This document shows positions 16,394 through 24,917 of a DNA stretch of 27,901 bases, in pieces; positions within the stretch are counted from its first letter, which is position 1; each line of letters starts with the position of its first letter. Below the pieces are notes generated by a model that was not told the origin of the DNA, made no database searches, and worked only from the letters and a program-made list of their open reading frames with translations. Both the position numbers and the translations under genes were made by a program. This stretch comes from an uncultured Oscillospiraceae bacterium. Lineage in GTDB: Bacteria > Bacillota > Clostridia > Oscillospirales > Oscillospiraceae. Location: assembly GCA_934569195.1 (NCBI GenBank), contig CAKTKB010000004.1, positions 1 through 27,901 on the forward strand. Direction: 5' to 3'.

Positions 16394-16939
16394 ATGATAG
16401 ATGATATTCAGGAGATTTTGATCAGCGAGGCGCAGATCAAGGCGCGGATTCGGGAGCTGGCAGCGCAGCTCAACGCCGATTACGCGGGGAAGGATCCCAT
16501 TTTTGTCGGCGTTATGAAGGGCGTTGTGATGTTCTTCAGCGATATGGTGCGGGAGATTACCGTTCCCTGCCAGATAGACTTCATGTGGATTTCCTCCTAC
16601 CAGGGGACGGATTCTACCGGGGAAATGGTGGTGAAGCGGGACATTTCCGCAGATCTGAAGGGACGCCATGTGGTGATCCTGGAGGATATTTTTGACACGG
16701 GGAATTCCCTGAACTTCACGGTGCAGCATCTGCTGTCCAAGGAGCCGGCCTCCCTGCGCATCTGCACCCTGCTGGATAAGCCGGAGCGGCGCAATCCGGA
16801 GGTGACGCTGAAGCCGGAATACACCGGATTTGTCATTCCCAATCAGTTTGTTGTGGGCTACGGTATGGATTATAACGAATATTACCGGAATCTTCCCTAC
16901 GTGGGCGTTCTGAAGCCCTCGGTTTATGAGAACGAATAA
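16394..16939 (+). CDS. hpt: Hypoxanthine phosphoribosyltransferase
   Basis: A 181-residue purine salvage enzyme that converts hypoxanthine (and usually guanine) plus PRPP to IMP (GMP). The PRPP-binding motif EDIFDTGNS is at residues 97-105, and VGVMKGVVMFFSDMVR near 36-51 is the family's N-terminal loop. The length is typical. The ATG at 16394 follows GGAGG with a seven-base gap; an upstream TTG at 16373 would place the ribosome site inside the gene. It ends 11 bp before ftsH, a very common arrangement. Confidence 0.95.
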   Translation: MIDDIQEILISEAQIKARIRELAAQLNADYAGKDPIFVGVMKGVVMFFSDMVREITVPCQIDFMWISSYQGTDSTGEMVVKRDISADLKGRHVVILEDIFDTGNSLNFTVQHLLSKEPASLRICTLLDKPERRNPEVTLKPEYTGFVIPNQFVVGYGMDYNEYYRNLPYVGVLKPSVYENE

Positions 16940-16950
16940 GGAGCGATATC

Positions 16951-18825
16951 TTGAAAAAACGCAGAGTAATTCCCCTTGTGGTCTATTTGGTCGTCCTGGC
17001 CCTGGCTTTCCTGTGGACGATCGGCGCATTCAGCGGACTGAGCAGGAATCTGCCCTATTCCCAGGTGCTGTGGCTGTTCCAGCAGGAGCAGGTCAAGAGC
17101 TTCCGGGTGGAAGGCAAGCAGATTCAGCTGGAGTTGAACGCACCCTATGACGGAAGGACGGAGCTGACGGGCAATCTGGCGGATACGGAGCAGTTCCGCA
17201 AGGATGTGGGCGATCTGCTCCAGCAGCAGACCGAGTCCGGTGTGCTGGAATCCTACGATTTTCTTCCGGAGGATACCTTTTCCGCATCGGATCTGATCCT
17301 GCCGCTGCTGGCGGTGGGCGGCATCCTGCTGCTGATCTGGTTTTTCCTGATGAGCCGGATGACGGCCGGCAGTGGAACTGGGAATCCCCTCAACAATTTT
17401 GGAAAGGCCAGATTTACCCAGGGAGCATCCGGAAACGAGAGAGTCACGTTTGCGGATGTTGCCGGCGCGGAGGAGGAGAAGCAGGAGCTGCAGGAGGTTG
17501 TGGACTTTTTGCGGAATCCTCAGAAATTCACCCAGATCGGCGCAAAGATTCCCCACGGAATTCTGCTTGTCGGCCCTCCGGGTACCGGCAAGACGCTGCT
17601 GGCCCGGGCTGCCGCCGGAGAGGCGGGGGTCCAGTTCCTCTCCATCTCCGGATCGGATTTTGTAGAGATGTACGTGGGCGTGGGCGCAAGCCGTGTGCGG
17701 GACCTGTTTGACCAGGCAAAAAAGATTGCCCCGGCCATTGTCTTTATCGATGAAATCGATGCGGTGGGCCGCAAGCGCGGCTCCGGCCTGGGCGGCGGTC
17801 ACGACGAGCGGGAGCAGACGCTCAATCAGCTCCTGGTGGAGATGGACGGCTTCAGCCGCAACGAGGGCGTGATCGTTTTGGCGGCCACCAACCGGCAGGA
17901 TATTCTGGATCCGGCGCTGCTGCGCCCGGGCCGTTTTGACCGTCAGGTCTATGTCGGACGGCCGGACGCAAAGGGACGCGAGGAAATTCTGAAGGTGCAT
18001 GCCAGAAACAAGAGGCTGGACGACTCCGTGGATTTGCACGCCATCGCCCTGGGAACGACCGGCTTCACCGGTGCGGATTTGAGCAATCTGCTGAATGAGG
18101 CGGCGATTCTGGCGGCCCGAAATAACCGCCCCGCGCTGAATGGGGACGATGTGAACGAGGCAATGATGAAAATCATAGCCGGTCCGGAAAAGCGCAGCAG
18201 AGTTCAGCTGAAGCGGGACCTGCGGGCGACTGCGGTCCATGAGGCCGGTCATGCGGTCGCCATGTACTTTCTCCCGACGCACGATCCGGTGCGGCAGATA
18301 TCCATCATTCCCCGAGGGTGGGCGCTGGGCATTACCTGGAGCACGCCCCGGGAGGACAGCACCCATCTGACCCGCAACGCCATGTATGAGCAGATCGTGG
18401 GTCTGCTGGGCGGACGGGTGGCCGAGGCTCTGGTATTGGAGGATATTTCCACCGGCGCATCCAACGATATTGACCGAGCCAGCAAGCTGGCGCGGGACAT
18501 GGTGGCCCGCTACGGTATGTGTGAGAAGCTGGGCACCGTGTCGTATATCAGCGAGGACGAGGTTTTCATCGGCCGGGATTACGAAAAGACCAAGAGCTAT
18601 TCCGAGGAGGTCGCAGGAACCATCGACCGGGAGGTCAAGCGGATCATGGACGAGGCCTATGCCCATTGCAGCCGCCTTCTGTCGGAAAATCGGGATAAGC
18701 TGGACCAGATCGTGGAATTCCTTCTGGCTCATGAGCATATGTCCGGCATCCAGTTCCGTGCCTGCATGGAGGGAAAGGACCCGGAGCAGGCGGGGGAAAA
18801 CCGTATTTTTGACGCAGACGTGTGA
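16951..18825 (+). CDS. ftsH: ATP-dependent zinc metalloprotease FtsH
   Basis: A 624-residue membrane-bound AAA+ protease that degrades misfolded membrane proteins and regulators. Two transmembrane helices (about 7-27 and 112-134) flank a small extracytoplasmic domain. The AAA domain has Walker A GPPGTGKT at 208-215, Walker [12 protein letters not shown], and a second-region-of-homology arginine segment [10 protein letters not shown]. The zinc site is His430-Glu-Ala-Gly-His434, with Asp506 in ASNDID as the probable third ligand. The TTG start at 16951 is supported by AAGGAG seven bases upstream, and the frame yields the hydrophobic N-terminus at once. It ends the operon; a terminator follows at 18897. 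Confidence 0.96.
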   Translation: MKKRRVIPLVVYLVVLALAFLWTIGAFSGLSRNLPYSQVLWLFQQEQVKSFRVEGKQIQLELNAPYDGRTELTGNLADTEQFRKDVGDLLQQQTESGVLESYDFLPEDTFSASDLILPLLAVGGILLLIWFFLMSRMTAGSGTGNPLNNFGKARFTQGASGNERVTFADVAGAEEEKQELQEVVDFLRNPQKFTQIGAKIPHGILLVGPPGTGKTLLARAAAGEAGVQFLSISGSDFVEMYVGVGASRVRDLFDQAKKIAPAIVFIDEIDAVGRKRGSGLGGGHDEREQTLNQLLVEMDGFSRNEGVIVLAATNRQDILDPALLRPGRFDRQVYVGRPDAKGREEILKVHARNKRLDDSVDLHAIALGTTGFTGADLSNLLNEAAILAARNNRPALNGDDVNEAMMKIIAGPEKRSRVQLKRDLRATAVHEAGHAVAMYFLPTHDPVRQISIIPRGWALGITWSTPREDSTHLTRNAMYEQIVGLLGGRVAEALVLEDISTGASNDIDRASKLARDMVARYGMCEKLGTVSYISEDEVFIGRDYEKTKSYSEEVAGTIDREVKRIMDEAYAHCSRLLSENRDKLDQIVEFLLAHEHMSGIQFRACMEGKDPEQAGENRIFDADV

Positions 18826-18896
18826 TTTTGAAAGGGTGTATTTCCGGGCCGGAACGACCGGCTGAAGAAAAGGCGGACAAAGCCTGCGCCCTCCAT

Positions 18897-18934
18897 AAGC
18901 GGTATCCGTTGGAAAAGACGGATGCCGCTTTTTT
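18897..18934 (+). terminator. Terminator of the gdpP-ftsH operon
   Basis: A 13-bp stem (18897-18909 with 18918-18930, one G-U) and an 8-base loop end in a T run through 18934. It lies 71 bp after the ftsH stop. Confidence 0.88.
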
Positions 18935-18945
18935 ATCCTCGGCGG

Positions 18946-18974
18946 TGGACATTTCCCGGGAAATCCGATATAAT
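18946..18974 (+). promoter_or_regulatory. Promoter with a palindrome in its spacer
   Basis: TGGACA (18946-18951) and TATAAT (18969-18974) are 17 bp apart. The spacer contains a perfect 14-bp palindrome, ATTTCCCGGGAAAT, at 18951-18964, a natural operator position for a dimeric repressor. It drives the DUF4091 gene, whose start is 45 bp beyond. Confidence 0.75.
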
Positions 18975-19018
18975 TTTTGCGTATGTTCCGATAAATGCAA
19001 ATGGAGGGGTTGGTGTGT

Positions 19019-20692
19019 ATGGGGCAGTATGACTTTTTCTTGGCCTCGTCTCTGGAGAAGGTATTTCCGGAAAAGCGGCCGGTGGAGGCAGGACCGTGCC
19101 TTTCTGCGTGGCCGGGGACGCGTGCCTCCGTGCAGCTGGTATATTACGGGGCGTTCTTCCGGGACGAAGGATGGATTCCGGAGTTTACGGTGGAGGTTTC
19201 CGGAGGACCTTGCCCGGCAGAGCTGTACCGGGTCGAGTTGATTCCGTCGGATTTTCCCAGCTACCCGGAGGCAGATGAAAACTACCTGACGACAGAGCCG
19301 GGGCTGTTCCCCGATCTGCTGGAGCCTATGGAGGATGGGGTGATTCGTCCTCTGAACCGGCAATATCGCAGCATATGGATATCCTGGAAGCTCCCGCCGC
19401 AGACTAAGGGAGGCAGCTATTCCGTCTGTGTGCGCATAAGCGGCGCGAATGGCAGCTATAGTGTGCAGCGCAGCTGCGCCATGACCCTGCGGGTAGGCTC
19501 GTGTCCGCTGGCGGAGCAGAGCCTGATTCATACGCAGTGGTTCCATGCGGACTGTCTTGCGCAGTACTATGGCGTTGAACCGTGGAGCGACGGGCACTGG
19601 AAGACGGTGGAAAACTTCATCCGTTTTGCCGCGGAGGAATGCGGCGTGAATACCCTCCTGACGCCGGTTTTTACGCCGCCGCTGGACACGGAGGTGGGCG
19701 GTGAGCGGCTGACGGTACAGCTGGTGGAGGTTGTCGAGGAAGAGGGAAATTACCGCTTCCGCTTTGACCGCCTGGAAAAATGGGCACGGATCTGCCGGAC
19801 GTATGGCATTGAAAATCTGGAAATTGCCCACCTGTTTACCCAGTGGGGCGCCACGGCGACACCGAAGATTCTGGCGGAGAAGGACGGGAAATTACAGCGG
19901 ATTTTCGGCTGGGATGTGCCGTCGGACAGCCCTGCGTACCGCGCCTTCCTGGAGAGCTTCCTGCCTGCGCTGCGAAAGGCCCTGGCGGGAATGGGGTATG
20001 ACAGCCGGCATGTCTTTTTCCACATTTCGGACGAGCCGGGACACGATCAGCTCCCTGCCTACCGGCGTGCGCGGGCTCAGGCGGCGGATCTGCTGTCCGG
20101 ATGTCAGGTTGTGGACGCACTGAGCAGCCTGGAGTTTTACCGGAACGGAATGGTGGACTGCCCGGTCGTGGCGGTCGATCAGGCGGCGCCCTTCCTGGAC
20201 GCGGGTGTCCGGAAAATGTGGGTGTATTATTGCTGCGCGCAGAATCGGCAGGTGCCGAACCGCTTTTTTGCCATGCCCAGCGCCAGAAATCGCATCATGG
20301 GCGTACTGCTGTATTGGAACCGTGTGGGCGGATTTCTCCATTGGGGATATAATTTCTACAATTCCCAGCTCTCCCGGCGTCCGGTGGACCCTTACCGCGT
20401 GACCCATGCGGATTACGGTTTTCCGTCGGGAGATGCCTTCCTGGTCTATCCCGGACCGGATGGGACGGTGCGCCCTTCGCTGCGAGCCTGGGTGCAGACG
20501 GAGGGATGGGTGGATATGCGGGCCTTGCAGACGCTGGAAAGCCTCGGCAGCCGTGGGGCAGCCGAGGCGGTGGTGCGGGAGCTGGCAGAGGGCAGCGAGC
20601 TGTCCTTTACGGATTATCCCAGGGATGCAAACTTCTTGTTGAAGCTGCGGGAAAAGGTGTGGGAAGCGCTGGAGGCTGCCTACAGGGCGTAG
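19019..20692 (+). CDS. DUF4091 / GH123-like glycoside hydrolase
   Basis: A 557-residue protein resembling DUF4091 proteins, which are related to the GH123 beta-N-acetylgalactosaminidases. An N-terminal beta-sandwich-like region (about 1-160) precedes a TIM-barrel region with TPVFTPP, HLFTQWGATATPKI and VFFHISDEP. Asp338-Glu339 in ISDEP matches the Asp-Glu pair that GH123 enzymes use for substrate-assisted cleavage of N-acetylhexosaminides. There is no signal peptide, so it should act in the cytosol on imported sugars. The ATG at 19019 is nine bases after GGAGGGG; earlier in-frame ATGs at 18995 and 19001 precede that site. No transporter or sugar regulator lies beside it. It overlaps the next gene tail to tail by 13 bp. 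The specificity is an inference. Confidence 0.8.
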   Translation: MGQYDFFLASSLEKVFPEKRPVEAGPCLSAWPGTRASVQLVYYGAFFRDEGWIPEFTVEVSGGPCPAELYRVELIPSDFPSYPEADENYLTTEPGLFPDLLEPMEDGVIRPLNRQYRSIWISWKLPPQTKGGSYSVCVRISGANGSYSVQRSCAMTLRVGSCPLAEQSLIHTQWFHADCLAQYYGVEPWSDGHWKTVENFIRFAAEECGVNTLLTPVFTPPLDTEVGGERLTVQLVEVVEEEGNYRFRFDRLEKWARICRTYGIENLEIAHLFTQWGATATPKILAEKDGKLQRIFGWDVPSDSPAYRAFLESFLPALRKALAGMGYDSRHVFFHISDEPGHDQLPAYRRARAQAADLLSGCQVVDALSSLEFYRNGMVDCPVVAVDQAAPFLDAGVRKMWVYYCCAQNRQVPNRFFAMPSARNRIMGVLLYWNRVGGFLHWGYNFYNSQLSRRPVDPYRVTHADYGFPSGDAFLVYPGPDGTVRPSLRAWVQTEGWVDMRALQTLESLGSRGAAEAVVRELAEGSELSFTDYPRDANFLLKLREKVWEALEAAYRA

Positions 20693-21354
20693 CCGAAAAT
20701 GGAAAAGAACTGCAGCACGCTGCCCAGAACCACAAAGATGTGGAATACGGAGTGCATCCAGTGGCGCTTGGAGCCAATGCCATACAGGATGGCGCCGATG
20801 GTATAAGCGATTCCTCCGAGCAGGAGCAGGAGGAAGCCCTGCGGCGTCAGCACGCGAAGGGTCTGACGTATAAAGGGGAGAATTGCCCACCCCATACCGA
20901 TGTAGCAGATCATGGAGAAAACGGTGTATTTTTTCAGGTCTATGGCTGTGAGGGTAATGGCAAAAATGGCCAGCGCCCACTCAAAGGCAAAGATTCCCCA
21001 GCCCAGCGCCGGATAGACCGGCCGCAGAGCGCTGAGAGCGACAGGCGTGTAGCATCCGGCTATGAGGATATAGATGGTGCAGTGGTCGATTACCTGCAGC
21101 ACTTTTTTTCCCATATTGGGCCGCAGACCGTGGTACACGCTGGACATGGTGTACAGCAGGATCATAGAGGCTCCGTATATGGCGCTGCTGACAACGCCGG
21201 CTGTGTTTCCGCGGATGGCGGAACGGACGACGCACAGGACCAGCGCCGCAATGCCGAAAGCGCCTCCTACAATGTGCGTGACCATGTTCATGATCTCTTC
21301 GCCCTTGGTGTAATTCGGCAGCCGCCGGTCGGATAGTTTGGTGCGTTTGCGCAT
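20680..21354 (-). CDS. Hemolysin III / TrhA family membrane protein
   Basis: A 224-residue, seven-helix membrane protein of the hemolysin III (YqfA, TrhA, PAQR-like) family. Recognisable features are EEIMNMVTHIVGGAFGI near the first helix, SSVYHGL after the third, LQVIDHCTIYILIAGCYTP, and the C-terminal HWMHSVFHIFVVLGS. The conserved His and Asp residues are thought to bind a metal as in PAQR receptors; the bacterial role concerns membrane lipid homeostasis and is not settled. AAAGGA lies eight bases before the ATG. It is downstream of degV on the same strand (70 bp gap holding only a weak 5-bp hairpin at 21380-21393), so the two may be co-transcribed. Confidence 0.92.
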   Translation of the reverse strand: MRKRTKLSDRRLPNYTKGEEIMNMVTHIVGGAFGIAALVLCVVRSAIRGNTAGVVSSAIYGASMILLYTMSSVYHGLRPNMGKKVLQVIDHCTIYILIAGCYTPVALSALRPVYPALGWGIFAFEWALAIFAITLTAIDLKKYTVFSMICYIGMGWAILPFIRQTLRVLTPQGFLLLLLGGIAYTIGAILYGIGSKRHWMHSVFHIFVVLGSVLQFFSIFGYAL

Positions 21355-21424
21355 AACAAGGTCCTTTCTTAAAAAACTTACGGGAAGGCCCGTTTTGTGG
21401 TGAATTTACCGTGAATGGGTGCGG

Positions 21425-22270
21425 TCAAAATGCGGTGATTAAGCCGCTGCGTTCTGCATAATAGCTACAGAGTCCCCGGGTTTCCAGAACGGTCACCTGG
21501 GCGCGCGGCCAACGCAGCAGAACAGACTGGCGGAATTTCTCGGCCAGCTCGCTGTTTTGGCAGTGACTGACATAGACGCTGCCGCCGCAGAAGCCGTTGT
21601 GTCCCATTTCGTCGAGGAGCAGGGAGAGAAGCCGGGCGGCGCCCCGGGTCTTGTGCTTGAGGACGATGCGGCCTTCCTCGTTGGCCGTACCCACGGCACG
21701 GATACCCAGCTTACCGGCGACAAAGCCGGACAGTCGGCTGATGCGGCCGCTCTTGACCAGGTTCTCATAGCTTGACAGGGCAAAATAGGTTTTCAGGCTG
21801 CGCGCATACCGGCTCAGCCGGTCAGAGAGGGCGTCAAAGGTGTGGCCTTCCTCTATGTACCCGGCGGCCCTTTGCAGGATCATGGCCAGTGCGGGACCGG
21901 CGGACAGGGAATCGATCACGCAGATATTTCGGTGCGGGTCCTCCTCCAGCGCCATGTTTTTTGCGGCCAGCGCACTGGCGTAGCTGCCGGAAACGCCGCT
22001 GGAGATTGTGACGGCGACAGAGTTTTTCGCCTTCCGGAATTCCTCCAGCCAGGCGCCCGGAGCGGGACAGGCGGAGTGACTGGCGTGGCGGCAGTGCTCC
22101 ATGGCGTCCACCATCCGGTCAGAGTCCAGGCTGTCGTCGTCTACGAATGCTTCTCCCCCAATTTCCAGCAGAAAAGGGATATTGGCGTAGCGGCAGTCTG
22201 CGTGCTGCGGAGGTAAAAAATCGGCGGACCGCAGGTCGCAGCTGGAGTCCGCAATCAGATTCCAATCCAT
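21425..22270 (-). CDS. DegV family fatty acid-binding protein
   Basis: A 281-residue cytosolic protein of the DegV/FakB family, which binds a fatty acid and presents it to the FakA kinase for phosphorylation. The N-terminal part opens with IADSSCDL (fatty acid site region), and TISSGVSGSYASA (about residues 88-100) is the family's conserved phosphate-side loop. The C-terminal part contains KSGRISRLSGFVAGKLGIRAVG-type sequence typical of the family. No fakA gene is nearby. The ATG follows AAGGAG at about ten bases. The promoter lies at 22317-22322. Confidence 0.92.
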   Translation of the reverse strand: MDWNLIADSSCDLRSADFLPPQHADCRYANIPFLLEIGGEAFVDDDSLDSDRMVDAMEHCRHASHSACPAPGAWLEEFRKAKNSVAVTISSGVSGSYASALAAKNMALEEDPHRNICVIDSLSAGPALAMILQRAAGYIEEGHTFDALSDRLSRYARSLKTYFALSSYENLVKSGRISRLSGFVAGKLGIRAVGTANEEGRIVLKHKTRGAARLLSLLLDEMGHNGFCGGSVYVSHCQNSELAEKFRQSVLLRWPRAQVTVLETRGLCSYYAERSGLITAF

Positions 22271-22316
22271 ATCGATACAGCTCCTTGCATTGGGATTGCT
22301 TTCAAGGCTTTCTGCG

Positions 22317-22322
22317 ATTATA
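22317..22322 (-). promoter_or_regulatory. Extended -10 promoter of degV
   Basis: On the minus strand TATAAT at 22317-22322 is preceded by ATGC, giving an extended -10. The -35 region at 17 bp is poor. The -10 is about 46 bp before the degV start. Confidence 0.55.
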
Positions 22323-22382
22323 GCATACCCGGCGGGAAATGGGCTCTACTTCCTCCTAAAACCGGTAACGGGAAAGGAGAAT

Positions 22383-22414
22383 CGGGACTCTACTGTGGGG
22401 AGAGTCCCGTTTTT
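22383..22414 (+). terminator. Orphan plus-strand terminator
   Basis: A perfect 9-bp stem (22383-22391 with 22401-22409, CGGGACTCT) is followed by TTTTT at 22410-22414. There is no plus-strand gene upstream; degV runs the other way. It could end a short divergent transcript, or be a remnant. Confidence 0.7.
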
Positions 22415-22437
22415 GCGAAAATACGGCATATATCCTA

Positions 22438-22466
22438 TTGACAATGTTCTGCATATGTACCATAAT
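22438..22466 (+). promoter_or_regulatory. Promoter of the SLH protein gene
   Basis: TTGACA (22438-22443) and CATAAT (22461-22466) are 17 bp apart, just after the orphan terminator. It leaves a 5' leader of about 130 nt. Confidence 0.75.
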
Positions 22467-22601
22467 ATTGTGTTGTACCGGTTTTGAAATGGACGATAGG
22501 CTGAAACAAAATGGGAAAGAAAGGAGACATGCGGCTGTCAAATAGAATGGTTACACGGTGTATAGATACAGCTAATGAATGATAAAACGGAGGAGTATTT
22601 T

Positions 22602-24416
22602 ATGAGAAAGAGAATTCTAAGTACTTTTCTGTCTGTAATTCTTATATTGGCGACTCTTACATGCTTGGCACCAACAGGATTTGCAACAGGTTCGGCAGTA
22701 CACCAATACTACATAAATGGAAAATATGTTAGCTGGAATGATTTTTCCTCGTCGCCTAATGAGTGCTGGGCATACGCCAATAATTTTTACAACAAAATCT
22801 GGGGACAGTACTTTTCAAACAGCTTTAACGACAGTGACAACTATCTTAACAAGCTGAGTGACAGCGAGTTGACGCTTACTGTGGAGCATTTGAAGGAATA
22901 TGTGTCCAAAGCCGCATTGGGTTCGTGCCTTCGTATATGCAACAGTGATTACTTGCATGGCTCAGATGGTTGGGGACACAGCCAGATTATTGTGCAGAAG
23001 GACAATGACGGATTTACAGTTTTTGAGGGAGGGCTTACGGCTTATCCGTATTGCAGAGAGAAGTATTACACCTGGAGTGAGTATATTAGTACGGGGTGGT
23101 TGGGCGGAACCTACTCGTACATAAAATATATTAAGTGGCCGGGAGCGGATGCCTATGAGCCGATCCAATCACCGGTGGAAGGAACGCCGGTGATTAGCTC
23201 AGAAAAAACGGCTTACGATATTGGAGAGGTTGTAACTCTACAGAGAAATACGGTTAAAAATACAAATTACTATTGGATCGTGTTATACAAGAACGGTGAG
23301 CAGATTCTGTCAACAGAGATGGAAAATCAGACGTATGTGCTGACAGACCTTACCGCAGGTTCCTATGAAGTGTATTTGCAGGTTGGAAATGCTACAGGGG
23401 GAAAAACGAGTAGTGCTTATTCGTTTTATGTTGTGAACAGAATTCAAGGTACCCCCAAAGTATATGCGGATAGCCAAAACTATTATGATGGTGCAACAGC
23501 TGTACTTTATAGAAACACGGTTGAATACACAAACTACCATTGGCTAACGCTTTATCGAAACGGTGAAATGCTCCTTTCGCAAGATATGGAAGAGGACGTT
23601 TACCGGATTGAAAACCTGAAGGTGGGAACATACACGGCATATATTCAGGTTGGTAACCTCCTTGGAACAAAAACAAGTGCTCCGTGTACGTTTGTTGTAG
23701 AATGCAGACATGCCTGGAATAACGGCACAACCACAAAAAAAGCGACATGCACAGAAAGTGGGAATATAGAATATGTCTGTAGTAAATGCGGGGAAACGAG
23801 GAATGAAATAATTCCGGCCCTGGGTCATACCTACCAGAACGGTGTCTGCATTCGCTGCGGAGCCAAGGACACAAACGGGGGAAGCCGAAAGAATCCTTTT
23901 GTGGACGTGGGGCAGAAGGACTATTATTATGATGCCGTGCTGTGGGCAGCGGAGGAAGGGATTACCTCCGGTGTGGATGCCAGCCACTTTGCACCCAACG
24001 GCACTTGCACGAGGGCACAGGTAGTGGCCTTCTTGTGGCGGGCCGCCGGAAAACCGGAGCCCAGCACCACGAAGAATCCCTTTACAGACGTGTCCTCTGG
24101 AGATTACTACTACAAGGCCGTGCTGTGGGCGGCGGAAAATGGCATTGTCTACGGCACCAGCGCCACCCGCTTCAGCCCCAATGCTTCCTGCACAAGAGCC
24201 CAGGTGGTATGCTTCCTGTACCGGTATCAAGGGAACCCGGGCCATGGAACGGGAAATCCCTTCCGGGATGTGAAGAGCGGCAGCTATTACTATGATGCAG
24301 TCATTTGGGCGGCAGAGAACGGTGTGGTTTATGGTACGGACACCGCCCATTTCAGCCCGGACAAGACATGCACGCGGGGGCAGGTAGTGTGCTTCCTGTA
24401 CCGGCTGCTGGCATGA
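22602..24416 (+). CDS. Secreted SLH-anchored protein with possible cysteine-peptidase domain
   Basis: A 604-residue exported protein. Residues 1-29 are a signal peptide (RKR, hydrophobic core, cut near GFATG). Residues 50-180 may be a papain-fold amidase or peptidase: Cys55 in NECWAYAN, His126 in GWGHSQIIV and Glu142 in FEGG have the order and contexts of such enzymes, but the family is not identified. Two homologous Ig-like repeats follow (about 192-278 and 283-367; both contain RNTV, TNY and LQVGN/IQVGN). A Cys-rich module (369-420, CSKCGE and CIRCGA) leads to three SLH repeats (431-485, 492-546, 552-604) that would hold the protein to cell-wall polymers. The ATG at 22602 follows CGGAGGAG. 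The first two thirds are AT-rich, the SLH part GC-rich. Confidence 0.85.
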   Translation: MRKRILSTFLSVILILATLTCLAPTGFATGSAVHQYYINGKYVSWNDFSSSPNECWAYANNFYNKIWGQYFSNSFNDSDNYLNKLSDSELTLTVEHLKEYVSKAALGSCLRICNSDYLHGSDGWGHSQIIVQKDNDGFTVFEGGLTAYPYCREKYYTWSEYISTGWLGGTYSYIKYIKWPGADAYEPIQSPVEGTPVISSEKTAYDIGEVVTLQRNTVKNTNYYWIVLYKNGEQILSTEMENQTYVLTDLTAGSYEVYLQVGNATGGKTSSAYSFYVVNRIQGTPKVYADSQNYYDGATAVLYRNTVEYTNYHWLTLYRNGEMLLSQDMEEDVYRIENLKVGTYTAYIQVGNLLGTKTSAPCTFVVECRHAWNNGTTTKKATCTESGNIEYVCSKCGETRNEIIPALGHTYQNGVCIRCGAKDTNGGSRKNPFVDVGQKDYYYDAVLWAAEEGITSGVDASHFAPNGTCTRAQVVAFLWRAAGKPEPSTTKNPFTDVSSGDYYYKAVLWAAENGIVYGTSATRFSPNASCTRAQVVCFLYRYQGNPGHGTGNPFRDVKSGSYYYDAVIWAAENGVVYGTDTAHFSPDKTCTRGQVVCFLYRLLA

Positions 24417-24477
24417 CGGAAAAAGGATGGGATTGAGGTCCGCATTCACTTGAAGAACGAAGGATGCTCAAACGAAT

Positions 24478-24516
24478 ACGGCATAGCTTACAGTTATGTA
24501 GGCTATGCCGTTTTTT
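24478..24516 (+). terminator. Terminator of the SLH gene
   Basis: A 14-bp stem (24478-24491 with 24498-24511, one G-U) and a six-base loop run into T24511-T24516, 62 bp after the stop codon. Confidence 0.88.
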
Positions 24517-24690
24517 GCCCCTACCATGAGATAGTAACCTCGTCAACGAAGTTTCGCCAGATGGCTGAGGTCTGCTTTTTTGTTCGTGCGCCGCATTGGG
24601 GGCTGCCGGCGCGCTGCCGCCTGCGGGATGTACGGGCGCTGAAAGGCGGGGGCGTCTGCACAACCGCCGGAAAAAATTTCAAGAAAAAAC

Positions 24691-24718
24691 TTGACATTTA
24701 TAAAAAAGCCGCTATAAT
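24691..24718 (+). promoter_or_regulatory. Promoter of tRNA-Gly
   Basis: TTGACA (24691-24696) and TATAAT (24713-24718) are 16 bp apart, with an A-rich stretch upstream of the -35. The -10 ends 13 bp before the tRNA. Confidence 0.85.
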
Positions 24719-24731
24719 AATCACTGTTGTT

Positions 24732-24807
24732 GCGGGTGTAGCTCATCCGGTAGAGCGCCACCTTGCCAAGGTGGAGGTAGCGAGTTCGAGCCTCGTCACC
24801 CGCTCCA
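24732..24807 (+). tRNA. tRNA-Gly (anticodon GCC)
   Basis: The acceptor GCGGGTG (24732-24738) pairs with CACCCGC (24797-24803), followed by discriminator T and encoded CCA (24805-24807). The anticodon stem CCACC/GGTGG encloses TTGCCAA, giving anticodon GCC. The T-loop TTCGAGC is intact. It is a single-gene unit with its own promoter and terminator. Confidence 0.95.
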
Positions 24808-24811
24808 TTAT

Positions 24812-24848
24812 AACAGCCTCTTGCTTTTTGCAAGGGGCTGTTTCTTTT
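24812..24848 (+). terminator. Terminator of tRNA-Gly
   Basis: A 13-bp stem (24812-24824 with 24830-24842, one G-U) and a TTTTT loop are followed by a T-rich tail to 24848. Confidence 0.85.
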
Positions 24849-24917
24849 TGTAAAAGACCACCGACACGACCGGTGATTAGGATTTCGGGGCATACTGTAT
24901 CTGTTCGGAGGTGCAGT

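Larger units (their letters stand above)
22271..22601. other. Divergent intergenic region between degV and the SLH gene
   Basis: This 331-bp gap contains, from left to right: the degV promoter on the minus strand, a plus-strand hairpin terminator at 22383-22414 with no gene before it, the SLH gene promoter at 22438-22466, and a 130-nt AT-rich leader. I see no coding sequence that I would support. Confidence 0.7.
24417..24731. other. Intergenic region between the SLH gene and tRNA-Gly
   Basis: This 315-bp stretch holds the SLH gene terminator (24478-24516) and the tRNA-Gly promoter (24691-24718). Between them, 24517-24690 shows no gene, RNA or repeat that I can support. Confidence 0.6.

Noticed and set aside
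22529..22582. 17-residue leader peptide before the SLH gene
   Set aside because: Its AAGGAG-like sequence is only about two bases from the ATG, too close for normal initiation, and the peptide has no codon bias suggesting attenuation.
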